From Pontibacter mangrovi (lineage in GTDB: Bacteria; Bacteroidota; Bacteroidia; Cytophagales; Hymenobacteraceae), in the NCBI RefSeq assembly GCF_006385705.1, contig NZ_VFRQ01000007.1, positions 186,001 through 250,000 on the forward strand: a stretch of 64,000 nucleotides of DNA, in the 5' to 3' direction. This document shows positions 53,201 through 62,197 of the stretch, in pieces (within the stretch, counting starts at the first letter, position 1; every line of letters begins with the position of its first letter). A program made the translations under genes and the position numbers. A model generated the notes under the pieces. It worked only from the letters and a program-made list of their open reading frames with translations. It made no database searches and was not told the origin of the DNA.

Positions 53201-54577
53201 ATGATCTTAGAAATCACCACCACCCATACCCCGGCCACAGATTTGGGCTACCTGTTGCACAAGCACCCGGACAAGGTACAGTCCGTGGAACTGGCGGCGG
53301 GAAAGGCGCATATATTTTACCCCGAGGCCACAGCCGCGCGCTGCACCGCCTGTTTGATGCTTGACATCAACCCGGTCGACCTGGTGCGGGTGCGTAAAGG
53401 CACCTATGCCCTGCAGGACCAGTACGTGAACGACCGGCCCTATACCAGTAACTCTTTTCTGAGCTCGGCCATCTCCAAGGCCTTTGGCTCCGCGCTCAAT
53501 GGCAGGTGCAACCACAGGCCGGGACTCCCCCAGACACCCATGCCCTTTACGTTGCGGCTCAGTTCGCTGCGCGTGGATGCAGAGCTGGAGGCCGTGGAGC
53601 GGCTCTTTGTGCCGCTGGATTATGAGCTGGAGGTAGAGACCATTCCGCTGGACACGGCATTTCCCACCTGGGGCCTGAGCAAGTACATCAACCTGACGCT
53701 GCACAAGACCTGCACGCTGCAGGAGCTGCTTTCGCATGTGTATGTGCTTATCCCGGTGCTCGACAACAGCCGGCACAGCTACGTCTCACAGTACGACATC
53801 GAGATACTCATGCAGAAAGGGCAGGGCTGGCTGGAGCAGCACCCGGAGCGGGACTGGATCACCCGCCGCTTCCTGCGTAACCTCCGCACCTATGCCAATG
53901 AGGCCATCCTACGGCTGGCGGGTGAAGAGGCCCTACCAAAGGATGAAAGCATGTCACCGTTCCAGGAGAGCCTGCACCAGCAGCGCCTGCGCCGTGCCTT
54001 TGAGCGCCTGAAAGAGAGCGGGACTGCAAGCGTACTAGACCTGGGCTGTGGTTCCGGTAAACTGCTCAAGCTATTACTCAAAGAAGGGCAGTTCCGCAGG
54101 ATCGCCGGTATGGACGTTTCCTTCTCCGAGCTGCAGCTGGCTAAGGAACACCTGCACCTGGACGAGGCCTCCCCTGCCCTGCGCGAGCGGCTCTCGCTTT
54201 TCCAGGGAACGGTGACTTACCTGGACGAGCGACTGAAAGGCTACGATGCCGTGGCCATGGTTGAAGTGATCGAGCACCTGGATGAGGAGAGACTGCCGGC
54301 GATGGAGCGGGTCGTGTTCGGCTATGCTGCCCCCGATACGGTGGTGCTGTCTACGCCGAATGCCGAGTACAACGTGATCTATGAGAAGCTGGACCCGGAG
54401 GGCTTCCGCCACGAGGACCACCGCTTTGAGTGGACGCGTCAGGAATTCAATGCCTGGTGCCAGCATGTATGCCGCAGCTTTGGCTATGAGGTCACTACTG
54501 AATTGGTCGGCCCGGAAGAATCAGCCGTAGGCGCTCCCTCCCAACTAGCGGTATTTAAAAAGATGAAATTAGCATGA
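53201..54577 (+). CDS. hen1: Hen1 RNA 3'-terminal ribose 2'-O-methyltransferase
   Basis: The 458 residues have the N-terminal ligase-activating domain of bacterial Hen1 (about 1-250) and a C-terminal methyltransferase: SAM motif VLDLGCGSGKLLKLLL (about 275-290), metal-binding MVEVIEHLDEER (about 350, E-x-x-E-H) and RHEDHRFEW (His ligand). Bacterial Hen1 partners with Pnkp and methylates the 2'-OH at the break before ligation, protecting the repaired RNA from recleavage. The stop overlaps the Pnkp start by 4 bases. Confidence 0.9.
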   Translation: MILEITTTHTPATDLGYLLHKHPDKVQSVELAAGKAHIFYPEATAARCTACLMLDINPVDLVRVRKGTYALQDQYVNDRPYTSNSFLSSAISKAFGSALNGRCNHRPGLPQTPMPFTLRLSSLRVDAELEAVERLFVPLDYELEVETIPLDTAFPTWGLSKYINLTLHKTCTLQELLSHVYVLIPVLDNSRHSYVSQYDIEILMQKGQGWLEQHPERDWITRRFLRNLRTYANEAILRLAGEEALPKDESMSPFQESLHQQRLRRAFERLKESGTASVLDLGCGSGKLLKLLLKEGQFRRIAGMDVSFSELQLAKEHLHLDEASPALRERLSLFQGTVTYLDERLKGYDAVAMVEVIEHLDEERLPAMERVVFGYAAPDTVVLSTPNAEYNVIYEKLDPEGFRHEDHRFEWTRQEFNAWCQHVCRSFGYEVTTELVGPEESAVGAPSQLAVFKKMKLA

Positions 54578-57123
54578 AAGAAATAAAATTACCTGAAATA
54601 GCCCTGGTCCTGCTGGTGGGGCCAAGCAGCTCTGGCAAGAGTACCTTTGCCCGAAAGCATTTCCTGGGTACGGAGGTCATTTCCTCCGACTATTGCCGCG
54701 CTTTGGTCTCAGACGATGAGAACGACCTGAGTGCCACCAGCGATGCCTTTGAGGTGCTGAACTTCCTGGCCGCCAAACGCCTGAAACTGGGCAAGCTGAC
54801 GGTGATCGATGCGCTGAACCTGCATAAGGAAGACCGTGCCAAGCTCGTCAGGCTGGCCAAAGACAATTATGCCCTAGCTGCCGCAATCGTGCTGGAGACA
54901 CCTATCAAGCAATTGTTTGAGCGGCACGAGGGGCGCATCGATCGCAACTTCAGTCGCCAGGTGATCGAGAAGCATTACGACATGTACCGCCGCACGCTCA
55001 AATCCATCAAGCGCGAAGGCTTCGGCTATACCTATATCGTGAACCCGGAAGAGGCATTACAAATCGTGCGCCAGCCGCTCTGGAATAATAAAAGGGAAGA
55101 AACAGGCCCATTTGACATCATTGGTGACGTGCACGGCTGTTTCGATGAGTTGCAGGAGCTTCTGACAAAGCTCGGCTATACTTTGAGCAACAGTGCTGAC
55201 GGCCGTTATCATGTACAAGCACCTGCTGGCCGCAAGGCTATCTTCCTGGGCGACTTGACCGATCGCGGGCCCAAATCCCCCGATGTGCTGCGCCTGGTGA
55301 TGGACATGGTCAGCAGCGGTACTGCCCTTTGTATCCGCGGCAACCACGACGATAAGCTGCTGCGTTACCTGCAGGGCAAGAATGTGAGCCTGGAGCACGG
55401 ACTGGAGAAAACAGTGCAGCAACTGACTGCCACTTCTGATAATTTCAAAAGTGAAGTCCGGACATTCCTGGACGGCCTGATCGCGCACTATGTGCTGGAT
55501 GAAGGGAAGCTGGTCGTGGCGCATGCCGGCCTGCCCGAGCAAATGCACGGAAGGGCCTCTTCTGCTGTAAGGGCCTTCTGCCTTTACGGGGAGACAACCG
55601 GAGAGGTGGATGAATTCGGATTGCCCGTTCGCCACGACTGGGCTAAGGGCTACCGCGGCAAGGCCAGCGTGGTCTACGGCCATACGCCGGTGCCGGGCAT
55701 CGACTGGCTCAACAACACGCTCAACATCGACAATGGCTGCGTGTTCGGCGGCAGGCTCACTGCCTTGCGCTATCCGGAGCGGGAAACTTTATCGGTGGAA
55801 AGCCAGGCCGTATACGCTGAACCGGTAAGGCCTGTAATACCAGATACTGCAGAAGCAGGCACCACTCAGCAACTGGAGGACGACATGCTCGACATTAGCC
55901 TGGTACGGGAGAAGTACATCGTGGAGACAGGCGTGGGCAAGCGGATAATCGTGCGGGAGGAGAACGCCATCGCAGCCCTGGAGGTAATGAGCCGGTTTTC
56001 TATCGATCCGAAGTGGCTGGTATATCTCCCTCCCACCATGTCGCCTCCGGAAACCAGTGCATTACCCGAGTACCTGGAGCACCCGCTGGAAGTATTTGCC
56101 TATTACCGCAAACACGGCGTAAGGCAGCTCATTTGTGAAGAGAAGCACATGGGTTCCCGCGCAGTAGCCATCGTCTGCAAAGACCCGGAAGTGGCCGTTA
56201 GTCGCTTCGGCATGCAGCACCCAGCGCCTGGTATTATCTATACCCGCACGGGCCGTCGGTTCTTTACCGACATGGCCACAGGGGCTGCCTTCATGGAAGT
56301 GCTACAAAAAGCATTGACTGCAGCGGATTTCTGGGATGGCTTCGGCACCGACTGGGTGTGCCTGGACGGGGAGTTGTTACCCTGGTCGTCCAAGGCAAAG
56401 GACCTGATCGTGAATCAGTATGCGGCAGTTGGTTCCTCAGCCTTCAATAGCCTGGCACGGGCAGGCGAAGTACTGCAAAAGGCATTAGAACGCGGGCTGG
56501 AGGTAGACGATATACTGGAAAGTGTCAAGGAGCGGACCGAGGCCATTGACAAGTACATCACCTCCTACCATCACTATACCAGTGAAACAGAAGGGATTGA
56601 AGGAATGTCATTTGCTCCCTTCCACATTTTGGCCACAGAGGGAAAGGTGCATACAAACCAGCCGCATACCTGGCACATGGAGCAGATTAGCAACATTTGC
56701 GGTCAGGATGAGCGCTTCCTGCTAATGACCAGCCACCGCTTGGTGGACCTGGAGGATGAAGCCAGTGTCAGCGCCACTCTCAAGTGGTGGACGGAGCTCA
56801 CAGCTGCCGGCGGGGAGGGCATGGTAGTCAAGCCGCTGGACTTTGTGCCTACCTTCCGGGACAGGCTGATTCAGCCGGCGATGAAGTGCCGCGGCAGCGA
56901 GTATCTGCGCATCATATACGGGCCGGAGTACGATCTAGGCGGCAACCTGGAGCGGCTCAAGCAGCGCCATGTAAAGGCCAAGCGGGAACTGGCCCTGCAG
57001 GAGTTTGCACTGGGACTCGAGTCGCTGGAACGCTTTGTGAAGCGGGAGCCGCTCAGGCGCGTACACGAGTGCGTGTTCGGTGTATTGGCACTAGAGAGCG
57101 AAGCAGTGGATCCGAGGCTGTAA
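54574..57123 (+). CDS. pnkp: Polynucleotide kinase-phosphatase-ligase (Pnkp)
   Basis: The 849 residues show the three-domain order of Clostridium thermocellum Pnkp: kinase (Walker A GPSSSGKST, about residue 17), metallophosphatase with 2',3'-phosphodiesterase signature (GDVHGCFDE, GDLTDRGP, RGNHD at about 190-255), and a C-terminal ligase (EEKHMGSRAVAIV, nucleophile Lys). It heals 2',3'-cyclic phosphate and 5'-OH ends and, with Hen1, seals them. Length is close to the 870 residues of the reference enzyme. Same operon as Hen1. Confidence 0.93.
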   Translation: MKEIKLPEIALVLLVGPSSSGKSTFARKHFLGTEVISSDYCRALVSDDENDLSATSDAFEVLNFLAAKRLKLGKLTVIDALNLHKEDRAKLVRLAKDNYALAAAIVLETPIKQLFERHEGRIDRNFSRQVIEKHYDMYRRTLKSIKREGFGYTYIVNPEEALQIVRQPLWNNKREETGPFDIIGDVHGCFDELQELLTKLGYTLSNSADGRYHVQAPAGRKAIFLGDLTDRGPKSPDVLRLVMDMVSSGTALCIRGNHDDKLLRYLQGKNVSLEHGLEKTVQQLTATSDNFKSEVRTFLDGLIAHYVLDEGKLVVAHAGLPEQMHGRASSAVRAFCLYGETTGEVDEFGLPVRHDWAKGYRGKASVVYGHTPVPGIDWLNNTLNIDNGCVFGGRLTALRYPERETLSVESQAVYAEPVRPVIPDTAEAGTTQQLEDDMLDISLVREKYIVETGVGKRIIVREENAIAALEVMSRFSIDPKWLVYLPPTMSPPETSALPEYLEHPLEVFAYYRKHGVRQLICEEKHMGSRAVAIVCKDPEVAVSRFGMQHPAPGIIYTRTGRRFFTDMATGAAFMEVLQKALTAADFWDGFGTDWVCLDGELLPWSSKAKDLIVNQYAAVGSSAFNSLARAGEVLQKALERGLEVDDILESVKERTEAIDKYITSYHHYTSETEGIEGMSFAPFHILATEGKVHTNQPHTWHMEQISNICGQDERFLLMTSHRLVDLEDEASVSATLKWWTELTAAGGEGMVVKPLDFVPTFRDRLIQPAMKCRGSEYLRIIYGPEYDLGGNLERLKQRHVKAKRELALQEFALGLESLERFVKREPLRRVHECVFGVLALESEAVDPRL

Positions 57124-57131
57124 TTAAAACT

Positions 57132-57185
57132 CATGGGCTGAGGTATGTCAATGGGTAATTACCCATTGACATACCTCAGCCCATG
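57132..57185. repeat. 54-bp perfect palindrome
   Basis: A perfect 27-bp inverted repeat with no loop (centre 57158.5) just downstream of the pnkp stop codon. There is no T run beside it. It could act as a terminator-like hairpin of the pnkp transcript, or as a recombination or replication site. Confidence 0.7.
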
Positions 57186-57266
57186 TTAGACTTTCCTGCT
57201 CAAGGGCTATGGCCGACATGCTAAATCTTATTTAAATTTAGAAACAAAGGATTATATACCTGGCCT

Positions 57267-57389
57267 ATGAATAGAAAAGTGATTACCCGGCAGGAACTGT
57301 ACCAGCAGGTATGGTCCGAGCCGATTTCCTCTCTTTCAAAGAAGTACAACGTTTCAGACTATGAACTGCGGAAGCAATGTCTGGTTTAA
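57267..57389 (+). pseudogene. Truncated N-terminus of an unknown protein
   Basis: The 40-codon frame MNRKVITRQELYQQVWSEPISSLSKKYNVSDYELRKQCLV* resembles the start of longer bacterial proteins with an E-L-Y-x-x-V-W-S-E-P...K-K-Y-N-V-S-D HTH-like motif, which normally continue for hundreds of residues. The frame stops where the conserved region would go on, so it is a remnant. Confidence 0.5.
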
Positions 57390-57506
57390 GCCAAATTAAG
57401 CTTAGAGCAAGCTTATACCTACTACAATTAGTATATACTTATCTTTTAATTCTCGTATAACCCGGTATTGCCCCTAAGGGGACAGCTTTAGCTTTCCCCG
57501 GCACAG

Positions 57507-58565
57507 GTGAAAACTTATGCCTACATACCAGGCGTGACAGACAGTCCTGCCGAAGGAAGATTTGCAAAGGGAAACCAAAACGCCAAACGCGCTATGAAGC
57601 ACCTAAAGAGGTTCCTGACCCGCCTGCAGACTTTTGCCCCCCGAATCACCCACAGGAAAGTGCGTCAAGGACACCCTGCGGGGACCAGGGAAGTGCAGGC
57701 TTACGACATCCGCCATGAGGCAAATTATGACGAGGCTTCCGCCTTCGAGAGCGAGCTCCGGCTGCTCTCCGAGCTGGCTGTCCTGGACCTCATTCCCCTG
57801 GACTCCCTCCAGCTGCGCCTGGCCCATGAGCTGCTCCAAACAGTTGAGGAGCGTTTTAAGATCTTCTGGGTAAACTACCACAACTACTCTTATGACCATC
57901 ACTGGCAGGATCCCCCTTCAGGCTATCTTTTTATGGTCAGTCTGGATAAGCTGTTCGTTGTTCAGAACCTTAGGCCGCTACACGAGCATGTCCTGATCGA
58001 GGAGACCTTTGTCGAAGACCTGAGCGAGTCCGTGAGGCTCCGGGAGTCTTTGCTCGCTACCCTGCTGCAGCGCGTCAAAGGTCTGGTGTCCCCTGTGCAG
58101 GCCCAAGCTACAAATACGGTGGCTCCGCTGTCGGGAGAGCCGGTGCACAGCGTCCCGCGTTTTGTGGAGGGGATGGCCGAGGAGTTCTTCTACATACTCA
58201 AAGGCTACTTCTCCCCGCTGGATCAGGAGCAGCTGCTGCCCCTCCTGCGGGAGAACGCCCCTCCCGCCAGTACGCTTGTTTTCCACGGGAAAAGCAACCA
58301 GCTGGCCGACGCCTTCAAGCAGCTTTACGAAGCCAACCTCATCGTGGGCTGCCTCAAGGCGGACCTGGAGGCATGGATCTCCAGGCACTTCGCCTACGTG
58401 TTCCGCAAGCAGCAGCGCACACTGCCCCCCAGTTACCTGGCCGCCATCATCTCCTCCAATGCGAAGCCCTGCCAGTCCCCCATTTTAGACGTACGCAAAC
58501 AACCAGGCGGCACCTACGCCGTTTTCCCGGTGCTCCGCACGCAGAAAAACTATAACTGCCAGTAG
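57507..58565 (+). CDS. Hypothetical protein, possibly RteC-like
   Basis: A 352-residue protein without signal or membrane span. Its C-terminal part (FHGKSNQLADAFKQLYEANLIVGCLKADLEAWISRHFAYVFRKQ) looks like the C-terminal region of RteC-type proteins from Bacteroidota mobile elements, but the rest is unlike them. It heads the run of transfer genes. Tentative. Confidence 0.45.
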   Translation: MKTYAYIPGVTDSPAEGRFAKGNQNAKRAMKHLKRFLTRLQTFAPRITHRKVRQGHPAGTREVQAYDIRHEANYDEASAFESELRLLSELAVLDLIPLDSLQLRLAHELLQTVEERFKIFWVNYHNYSYDHHWQDPPSGYLFMVSLDKLFVVQNLRPLHEHVLIEETFVEDLSESVRLRESLLATLLQRVKGLVSPVQAQATNTVAPLSGEPVHSVPRFVEGMAEEFFYILKGYFSPLDQEQLLPLLRENAPPASTLVFHGKSNQLADAFKQLYEANLIVGCLKADLEAWISRHFAYVFRKQQRTLPPSYLAAIISSNAKPCQSPILDVRKQPGGTYAVFPVLRTQKNYNCQ

Positions 58566-58572
58566 GAAAAAG

Positions 58573-58604
58573 CAAGGTTACAGGTTCTCCTTCTTGTAAC
58601 CTTG
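58573..58604 (+). terminator. Hairpin after the RteC-like gene
   Basis: A perfect 10-bp stem CAAGGTTACA / TGTAACCTTG; only a short TAAATA follows, so it may be a weak terminator or a mRNA-processing hairpin. Confidence 0.5.
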
Positions 58605-58651
58605 TAAATAAAGCCGCTACCATTGCAGTGTAAACCAAAACAAACGCTGCC

Positions 58652-58987
58652 ATGGAAAACATCACCTTCGACCAACTGCCCCAGGCCATGCGCCTGCTGC
58701 ACGAGAAAATGGACCGCCTGGAGCTACTGCTCTCTGAGAACCAATCCCCACAGGACAAAGACAGCATCTTCAACGTCACCCAGGCGGCTGCCTTTCTCCA
58801 CCTTTCCGTCTCGTCCCTCTATGTAAAGGTTTGCAAACGGGAGGTCCCTTTCAACAAGCGGGGCAAGCGCCTCTACTTCTACAAGGCAGAGCTGGATGAG
58901 TGGGTGCGCAAAGGCCGCAAGAAGACCCTCGCCGAGATACAGGAGGAGGCGGGGCAACAACTGCTGGGCGTAAAGAGAAAAGCCTAA
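58652..58987 (+). CDS. Helix-turn-helix excisionase-like protein
   Basis: The 111 residues contain an HTH_17-type domain: SIFNVTQAAAFLHLSVSSLYVKVCKREVPFNKRGKRLYFYKAELDEWV. Such small proteins in Bacteroidota mobile elements act as excisionases (recombination directionality factors). The Lys/Arg-rich tail (RKGRKKT) favours DNA binding. Confidence 0.78.
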   Translation: MENITFDQLPQAMRLLHEKMDRLELLLSENQSPQDKDSIFNVTQAAAFLHLSVSSLYVKVCKREVPFNKRGKRLYFYKAELDEWVRKGRKKTLAEIQEEAGQQLLGVKRKA

Positions 58988-59222
58988 CGCCGCTTTCCCC
59001 CACAACCGGTTCTGCAGGCTGCTGCGGGCGGAGAGCGGTCTTCCCAACAGCAAGCCGCTCCGCCCGCCCCACAGGGCCTGCCGCCTCTGATACCGGGCAA
59101 GGCATGGTCCCCCTGCTGCATGACGCTACCTGCCGCACCCCACAGCTCCCGCTTAGCTCTTTCTTCCGGATAGAGCTGCCTTCTTAACGATATGTTCCCA
59201 CGCTTGCAAACGATAAGACAAG

Positions 59223-60155
59223 ATGAACATCCGGCAAATCAACGATGCCTTGGCGATCACCGACCTGCTGGCCAGCCAGGGATTCCAGCCCGCCAGGAAA
59301 AGGGGCTCGGACTGGTGGTACATCTCCCCGATCCGCGCCGCCGAGCGTACGCCCTCCTTCAAGGTCAACACGCGGCTCAACCGCTGGTACGACCACGGCA
59401 CCGGCGAAGGCGGCAAGGCTTTCGACCTGGCCCTGCGTCTGCACCGCACCGCCTCCATCCGGGAGGTGATCGAGCTGCTTGCATCATTTTCTCTCGCTTT
59501 ACCGGCAATGGCCCTCCAACCTGTGCGGTCATTAGAAAAAACTTCCAGGAGAGAAAGCTCTGCTCCCAGACCCGATCCTCCCACCGGCATCCGGGTGTTG
59601 GAGACAAAGCCCCTGGAGGCAGGGAGCCTGCTGGCTGTTTACCTGGAGCAGCGCGGCATCGCGCGGGAGACCGCCGCCCCTTACTGCCGGGAGGTACGCT
59701 TCTCCATCGGCGCGAGGCAATACGAGGCCATCGGCTTTGCCAACCGCTCGGGCGGCTATGAGCTGCGCAACGCATGGTTCAAGGGCTCCTCCTCCCCCAA
59801 GGACATCACCTTCGTTGATAAGGGTGCCGGCACCCTCTGCCTCCTGGAAGGCTTCATGGACTTCCTCTCCCTGATGGAGATGCGCCCCCACCTCAGACAC
59901 ACAGCAAACTTCCTAATCCTTAACTCCCTGTCTCAGCTGGGCAAGAGCCTGGAGGTGCTCGGCCAACACAGCAAGGTGCTCCTCTTCCTCGACCGGGACC
60001 AGACGGGCCGGCGCGTGACTGAGCGGCTCCTGGGCTCGGAGTTCAACTGCAGGGACGCCTCCGCTTTTTACCGGAAGCACAAGGACGTGAACGAGCACCT
60101 GGCAGCGCGGAAAGGGCAGGCAAAGCAGCTCCGCCTGGGGCTTGGCCACCGCTAA
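59223..60155 (+). CDS. TOPRIM-domain primase-like protein
   Basis: The 310 residues resemble the CHC2/TOPRIM primase-like proteins of mobile elements: an N-terminal part like the CHC2 domain without its zinc cysteines (WYISPIRAAERTPSFKVNTRLNRWYDHGTGEGGKAFDLALR) and a TOPRIM domain with TLCLLEGFMDFLSLMEM and LLFLDRDQTGRRVTERL. Role: probably synthesising primers on transferred single-stranded DNA. Confidence 0.8.
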   Translation: MNIRQINDALAITDLLASQGFQPARKRGSDWWYISPIRAAERTPSFKVNTRLNRWYDHGTGEGGKAFDLALRLHRTASIREVIELLASFSLALPAMALQPVRSLEKTSRRESSAPRPDPPTGIRVLETKPLEAGSLLAVYLEQRGIARETAAPYCREVRFSIGARQYEAIGFANRSGGYELRNAWFKGSSSPKDITFVDKGAGTLCLLEGFMDFLSLMEMRPHLRHTANFLILNSLSQLGKSLEVLGQHSKVLLFLDRDQTGRRVTERLLGSEFNCRDASAFYRKHKDVNEHLAARKGQAKQLRLGLGHR

Positions 60156-60159
60156 GGAG

Positions 60160-60299
60160 GCTGTGGGGAGCGGCTCTTAGGACAGGGAGCAAGTTTGTGT
60201 TTTTGTCATACAAAAACCTTTGCCCCGGCCCCCTGGCCTACCCACTGCTCCCGGTGGTCGCAGCAGGGGATTTAGCAAACACATAAATGTAAGCGATAC
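60160..60299. other. Candidate origin of transfer (oriT)
   Basis: Between the primase and mobC there are about 140 non-coding bases with a perfect inverted repeat GTTTTTGT-CAT-ACAAAAAC (60199-60217) and GC-rich partial repeats. The position directly upstream of mobC and the relaxase is where oriT lies in many mobilizable elements. The nick site is not recognisable. Confidence 0.4.
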
Positions 60300-60692
60300 A
60301 TGGAAACAGCAAAAGCACAGCATCAGGAAAACACCAGGAAGAAAGGGGGACGCCCTGCTAAGCGGATCAAGCGAAGCCACGTGCTGGTCGTGCGCCTGAC
60401 CGAGACCGAGCGGTTGCTGGTGGAGGGCAAGGCCCGGGAGGCAGGCTTGAGCGCCTCGGCCTGGTTTCGGGCGGCAGCCAAAAAGGCGGTGATCGTGGCG
60501 CGGCTCCGCCCCGAGGAAGCCTCCCTCCTGCGCATGCTCTCAGGACTGGCCAACAATTTCAACCAGATCACCCGGCTGGCGCACCGCGAAGGGCTGCTCT
60601 CAGTCCAGGGCAGGTGCCGCCAGCTCCTGCAGGACATCCAGCACATACTCCACATGGTCAGCAGAGATGATCGGAAAGGTGATGATCGGTAA
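60300..60692 (+). CDS. mobC: MobC-like relaxosome protein
   Basis: The 130-residue basic protein fits MobC: RSHVLVVRLTETERLLVEGKAREAGLSASAWFRAAA is the ribbon-helix-helix start, and the C-terminus MLSGLANNFNQITRLAHR is conserved in MobC. It assists the relaxase at oriT. Overlaps the relaxase by 26 bases. Confidence 0.85.
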   Translation: METAKAQHQENTRKKGGRPAKRIKRSHVLVVRLTETERLLVEGKAREAGLSASAWFRAAAKKAVIVARLRPEEASLLRMLSGLANNFNQITRLAHREGLLSVQGRCRQLLQDIQHILHMVSRDDRKGDDR

Positions 60693-61617
60693 GAGCTTCT
60701 CGGGCTGCGTGCGCTACGTGGTGCAGAAGCCCGAGGCTGTGCTGCTGGACGCGGAGGGCATCCGCACTGAGACCGCCTCGGCCATGGTGGCCGACTTCAA
60801 CCTACAGCGCCAACTCAGGCCCGAGCTGGAGAAGGCCGTGGGCCACATCGCCCTGAGCTGGAGCACGCAGGATGCGGCGAAGCTTACCCCCGCAATCATG
60901 GCAGCGCGGGCAAAAGAGTACATGGAAAAGATGCAGATCAAGGATACGCAGTACCTGATTGTCCAGCACTGGGATAAGCAACATCCGCACCTCCACATCG
61001 TCTACAACCGCGTGGACTATGAAAGCAAGACAATCTCGGACAAGTTCCAGCACCGGCGCAACGCCAAGGTGTGCCGGGAACTCACACAGAAACATGGCTA
61101 CTACCTGGCACCAGGCAAGGGGCAGGTGAATCGCCAGCGGTTGAAAGGAGCCGATAAAGTAAAGTATGAGCTGCATGACGCGGTGAAAGAGGCGCTGGGC
61201 AGGGCCCGCAGCTGGCAGGAACTGGAGCGTCTGCTAACAGCGAAGAGCATCCGCATCGACTACAAGTGCAGACGGGGCACTGATGAGGTACAGGGCGTGA
61301 GCTTCCACATGGGGGAGCTGAGTTTTAAGGGCTCTGCCGTGGATAGAAGCTTGAGCTACGGCAACATCACCAGGCGGCTTGAACAGAACAGGCAGCAAAG
61401 CCAGCAGGTAGCACCCGCGCCGCGGCCCCGGCAGCCAAGCTACGTGCGCCCGCAGGCCCCAGCCCTTGTCCCCTCGTCGGGAGAAAGCAGCGCCCTGCAT
61501 TCCCTTTCCGGCACCCTCCTCTCCCCCGAGGCAGCGCAGGCGGAGGGAATGCAGCATCTAAATGACTATACATTCAAAAGAACAAAACGCAAGAAAAGAA
61601 AAGGAAGGCACCTATGA
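60667..61617 (+). CDS. Relaxase (MobP-type)
   Basis: The 316 residues match the relaxase family PF03432: MIGKSFSGCVRYV near the N-terminus and the metal triad HWDKQHPHLHIVYNRVDY (H-x-H) at about residues 100-117, then IRIDYKCRRGTDEVQGVSFHMGELSFKGSAVDRSLSYGNI, a common C-terminal region. It nicks oriT and pilots the strand. The length is short, so this is a mobilization rather than a full conjugation relaxase. Confidence 0.88.
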   Translation: MIGKVMIGKSFSGCVRYVVQKPEAVLLDAEGIRTETASAMVADFNLQRQLRPELEKAVGHIALSWSTQDAAKLTPAIMAARAKEYMEKMQIKDTQYLIVQHWDKQHPHLHIVYNRVDYESKTISDKFQHRRNAKVCRELTQKHGYYLAPGKGQVNRQRLKGADKVKYELHDAVKEALGRARSWQELERLLTAKSIRIDYKCRRGTDEVQGVSFHMGELSFKGSAVDRSLSYGNITRRLEQNRQQSQQVAPAPRPRQPSYVRPQAPALVPSSGESSALHSLSGTLLSPEAAQAEGMQHLNDYTFKRTKRKKRKGRHL

Positions 61618-62150
61618 AACCAGAGGAACTAGAGGAGCGGCTCGCAGACACCGAGCGCGTCCTGAGCCAGCATGCTAAAAGGCTGAAAAAACTTGAAGAA
61701 CTGGAGGAGCCGAAGGCGCCGCAGCCAATGTCCCCACCGCAGTCAACGGATTACACCTCCCACTTTGAAGAGCTGAAGGCGCTTTTCAAGGAGCATGATA
61801 TCAGTAAGCACTCGCTGCAGCTCTACGCCCTAATCACCTCTTTCTGGAAGGCCTACACCAAGCTGCCCAAGGTGCTGCCTGTCCGGCACTACCACCATTT
61901 CGAGGACAAGTCAAGGGGCTTTATCATCGGTGGTTTCATCCTTTTACTTGCAACCTCCGTCTCCGTCGGGCTGAGCTTTAGCCTCTTCCGGGAGAATGGC
62001 AGGCTGCAGGAAAGCAGCATCAAGTACAGGCTTGTCCGGCAGGAATACCCGGAAGCAGCTTTCTGGGCGGACTCTACATATCTTCTGGCCCCGGAGGAGG
62101 CTGAACGGCGCGTGGAGCTGTTAGAGGAAACAGAGGTAATTGAAAAATAA
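61614..62150 (+). CDS. Hypothetical mobilization-linked membrane protein
   Basis: 178 residues with an acidic coiled-coil N-terminus (MKPEELEERLADTERVLSQHAKRLKKLEELEEP) and one membrane helix (about 103-124, GFIIGGFILLLATSVSVGLSF). It overlaps the relaxase end by 4 bases, so it is in the mobilization operon. Function unknown. Confidence 0.6.
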   Translation: MKPEELEERLADTERVLSQHAKRLKKLEELEEPKAPQPMSPPQSTDYTSHFEELKALFKEHDISKHSLQLYALITSFWKAYTKLPKVLPVRHYHHFEDKSRGFIIGGFILLLATSVSVGLSFSLFRENGRLQESSIKYRLVRQEYPEAAFWADSTYLLAPEEAERRVELLEETEVIEK

Positions 62151-62151
62151 T

Positions 62152-62175
62152 AGGCGGCTTGTAGAGAGGCCGCCT
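62152..62175. terminator. Hairpin between convergent genes
   Basis: AGGCGGC and GCCGCCT pair around a 10-base loop, between the plus-strand mobilization operon and the minus-strand XRE gene. No T run; weak. Confidence 0.4.
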
Positions 62176-62197
62176 GATGTATCCGATCCTCTGGCGG

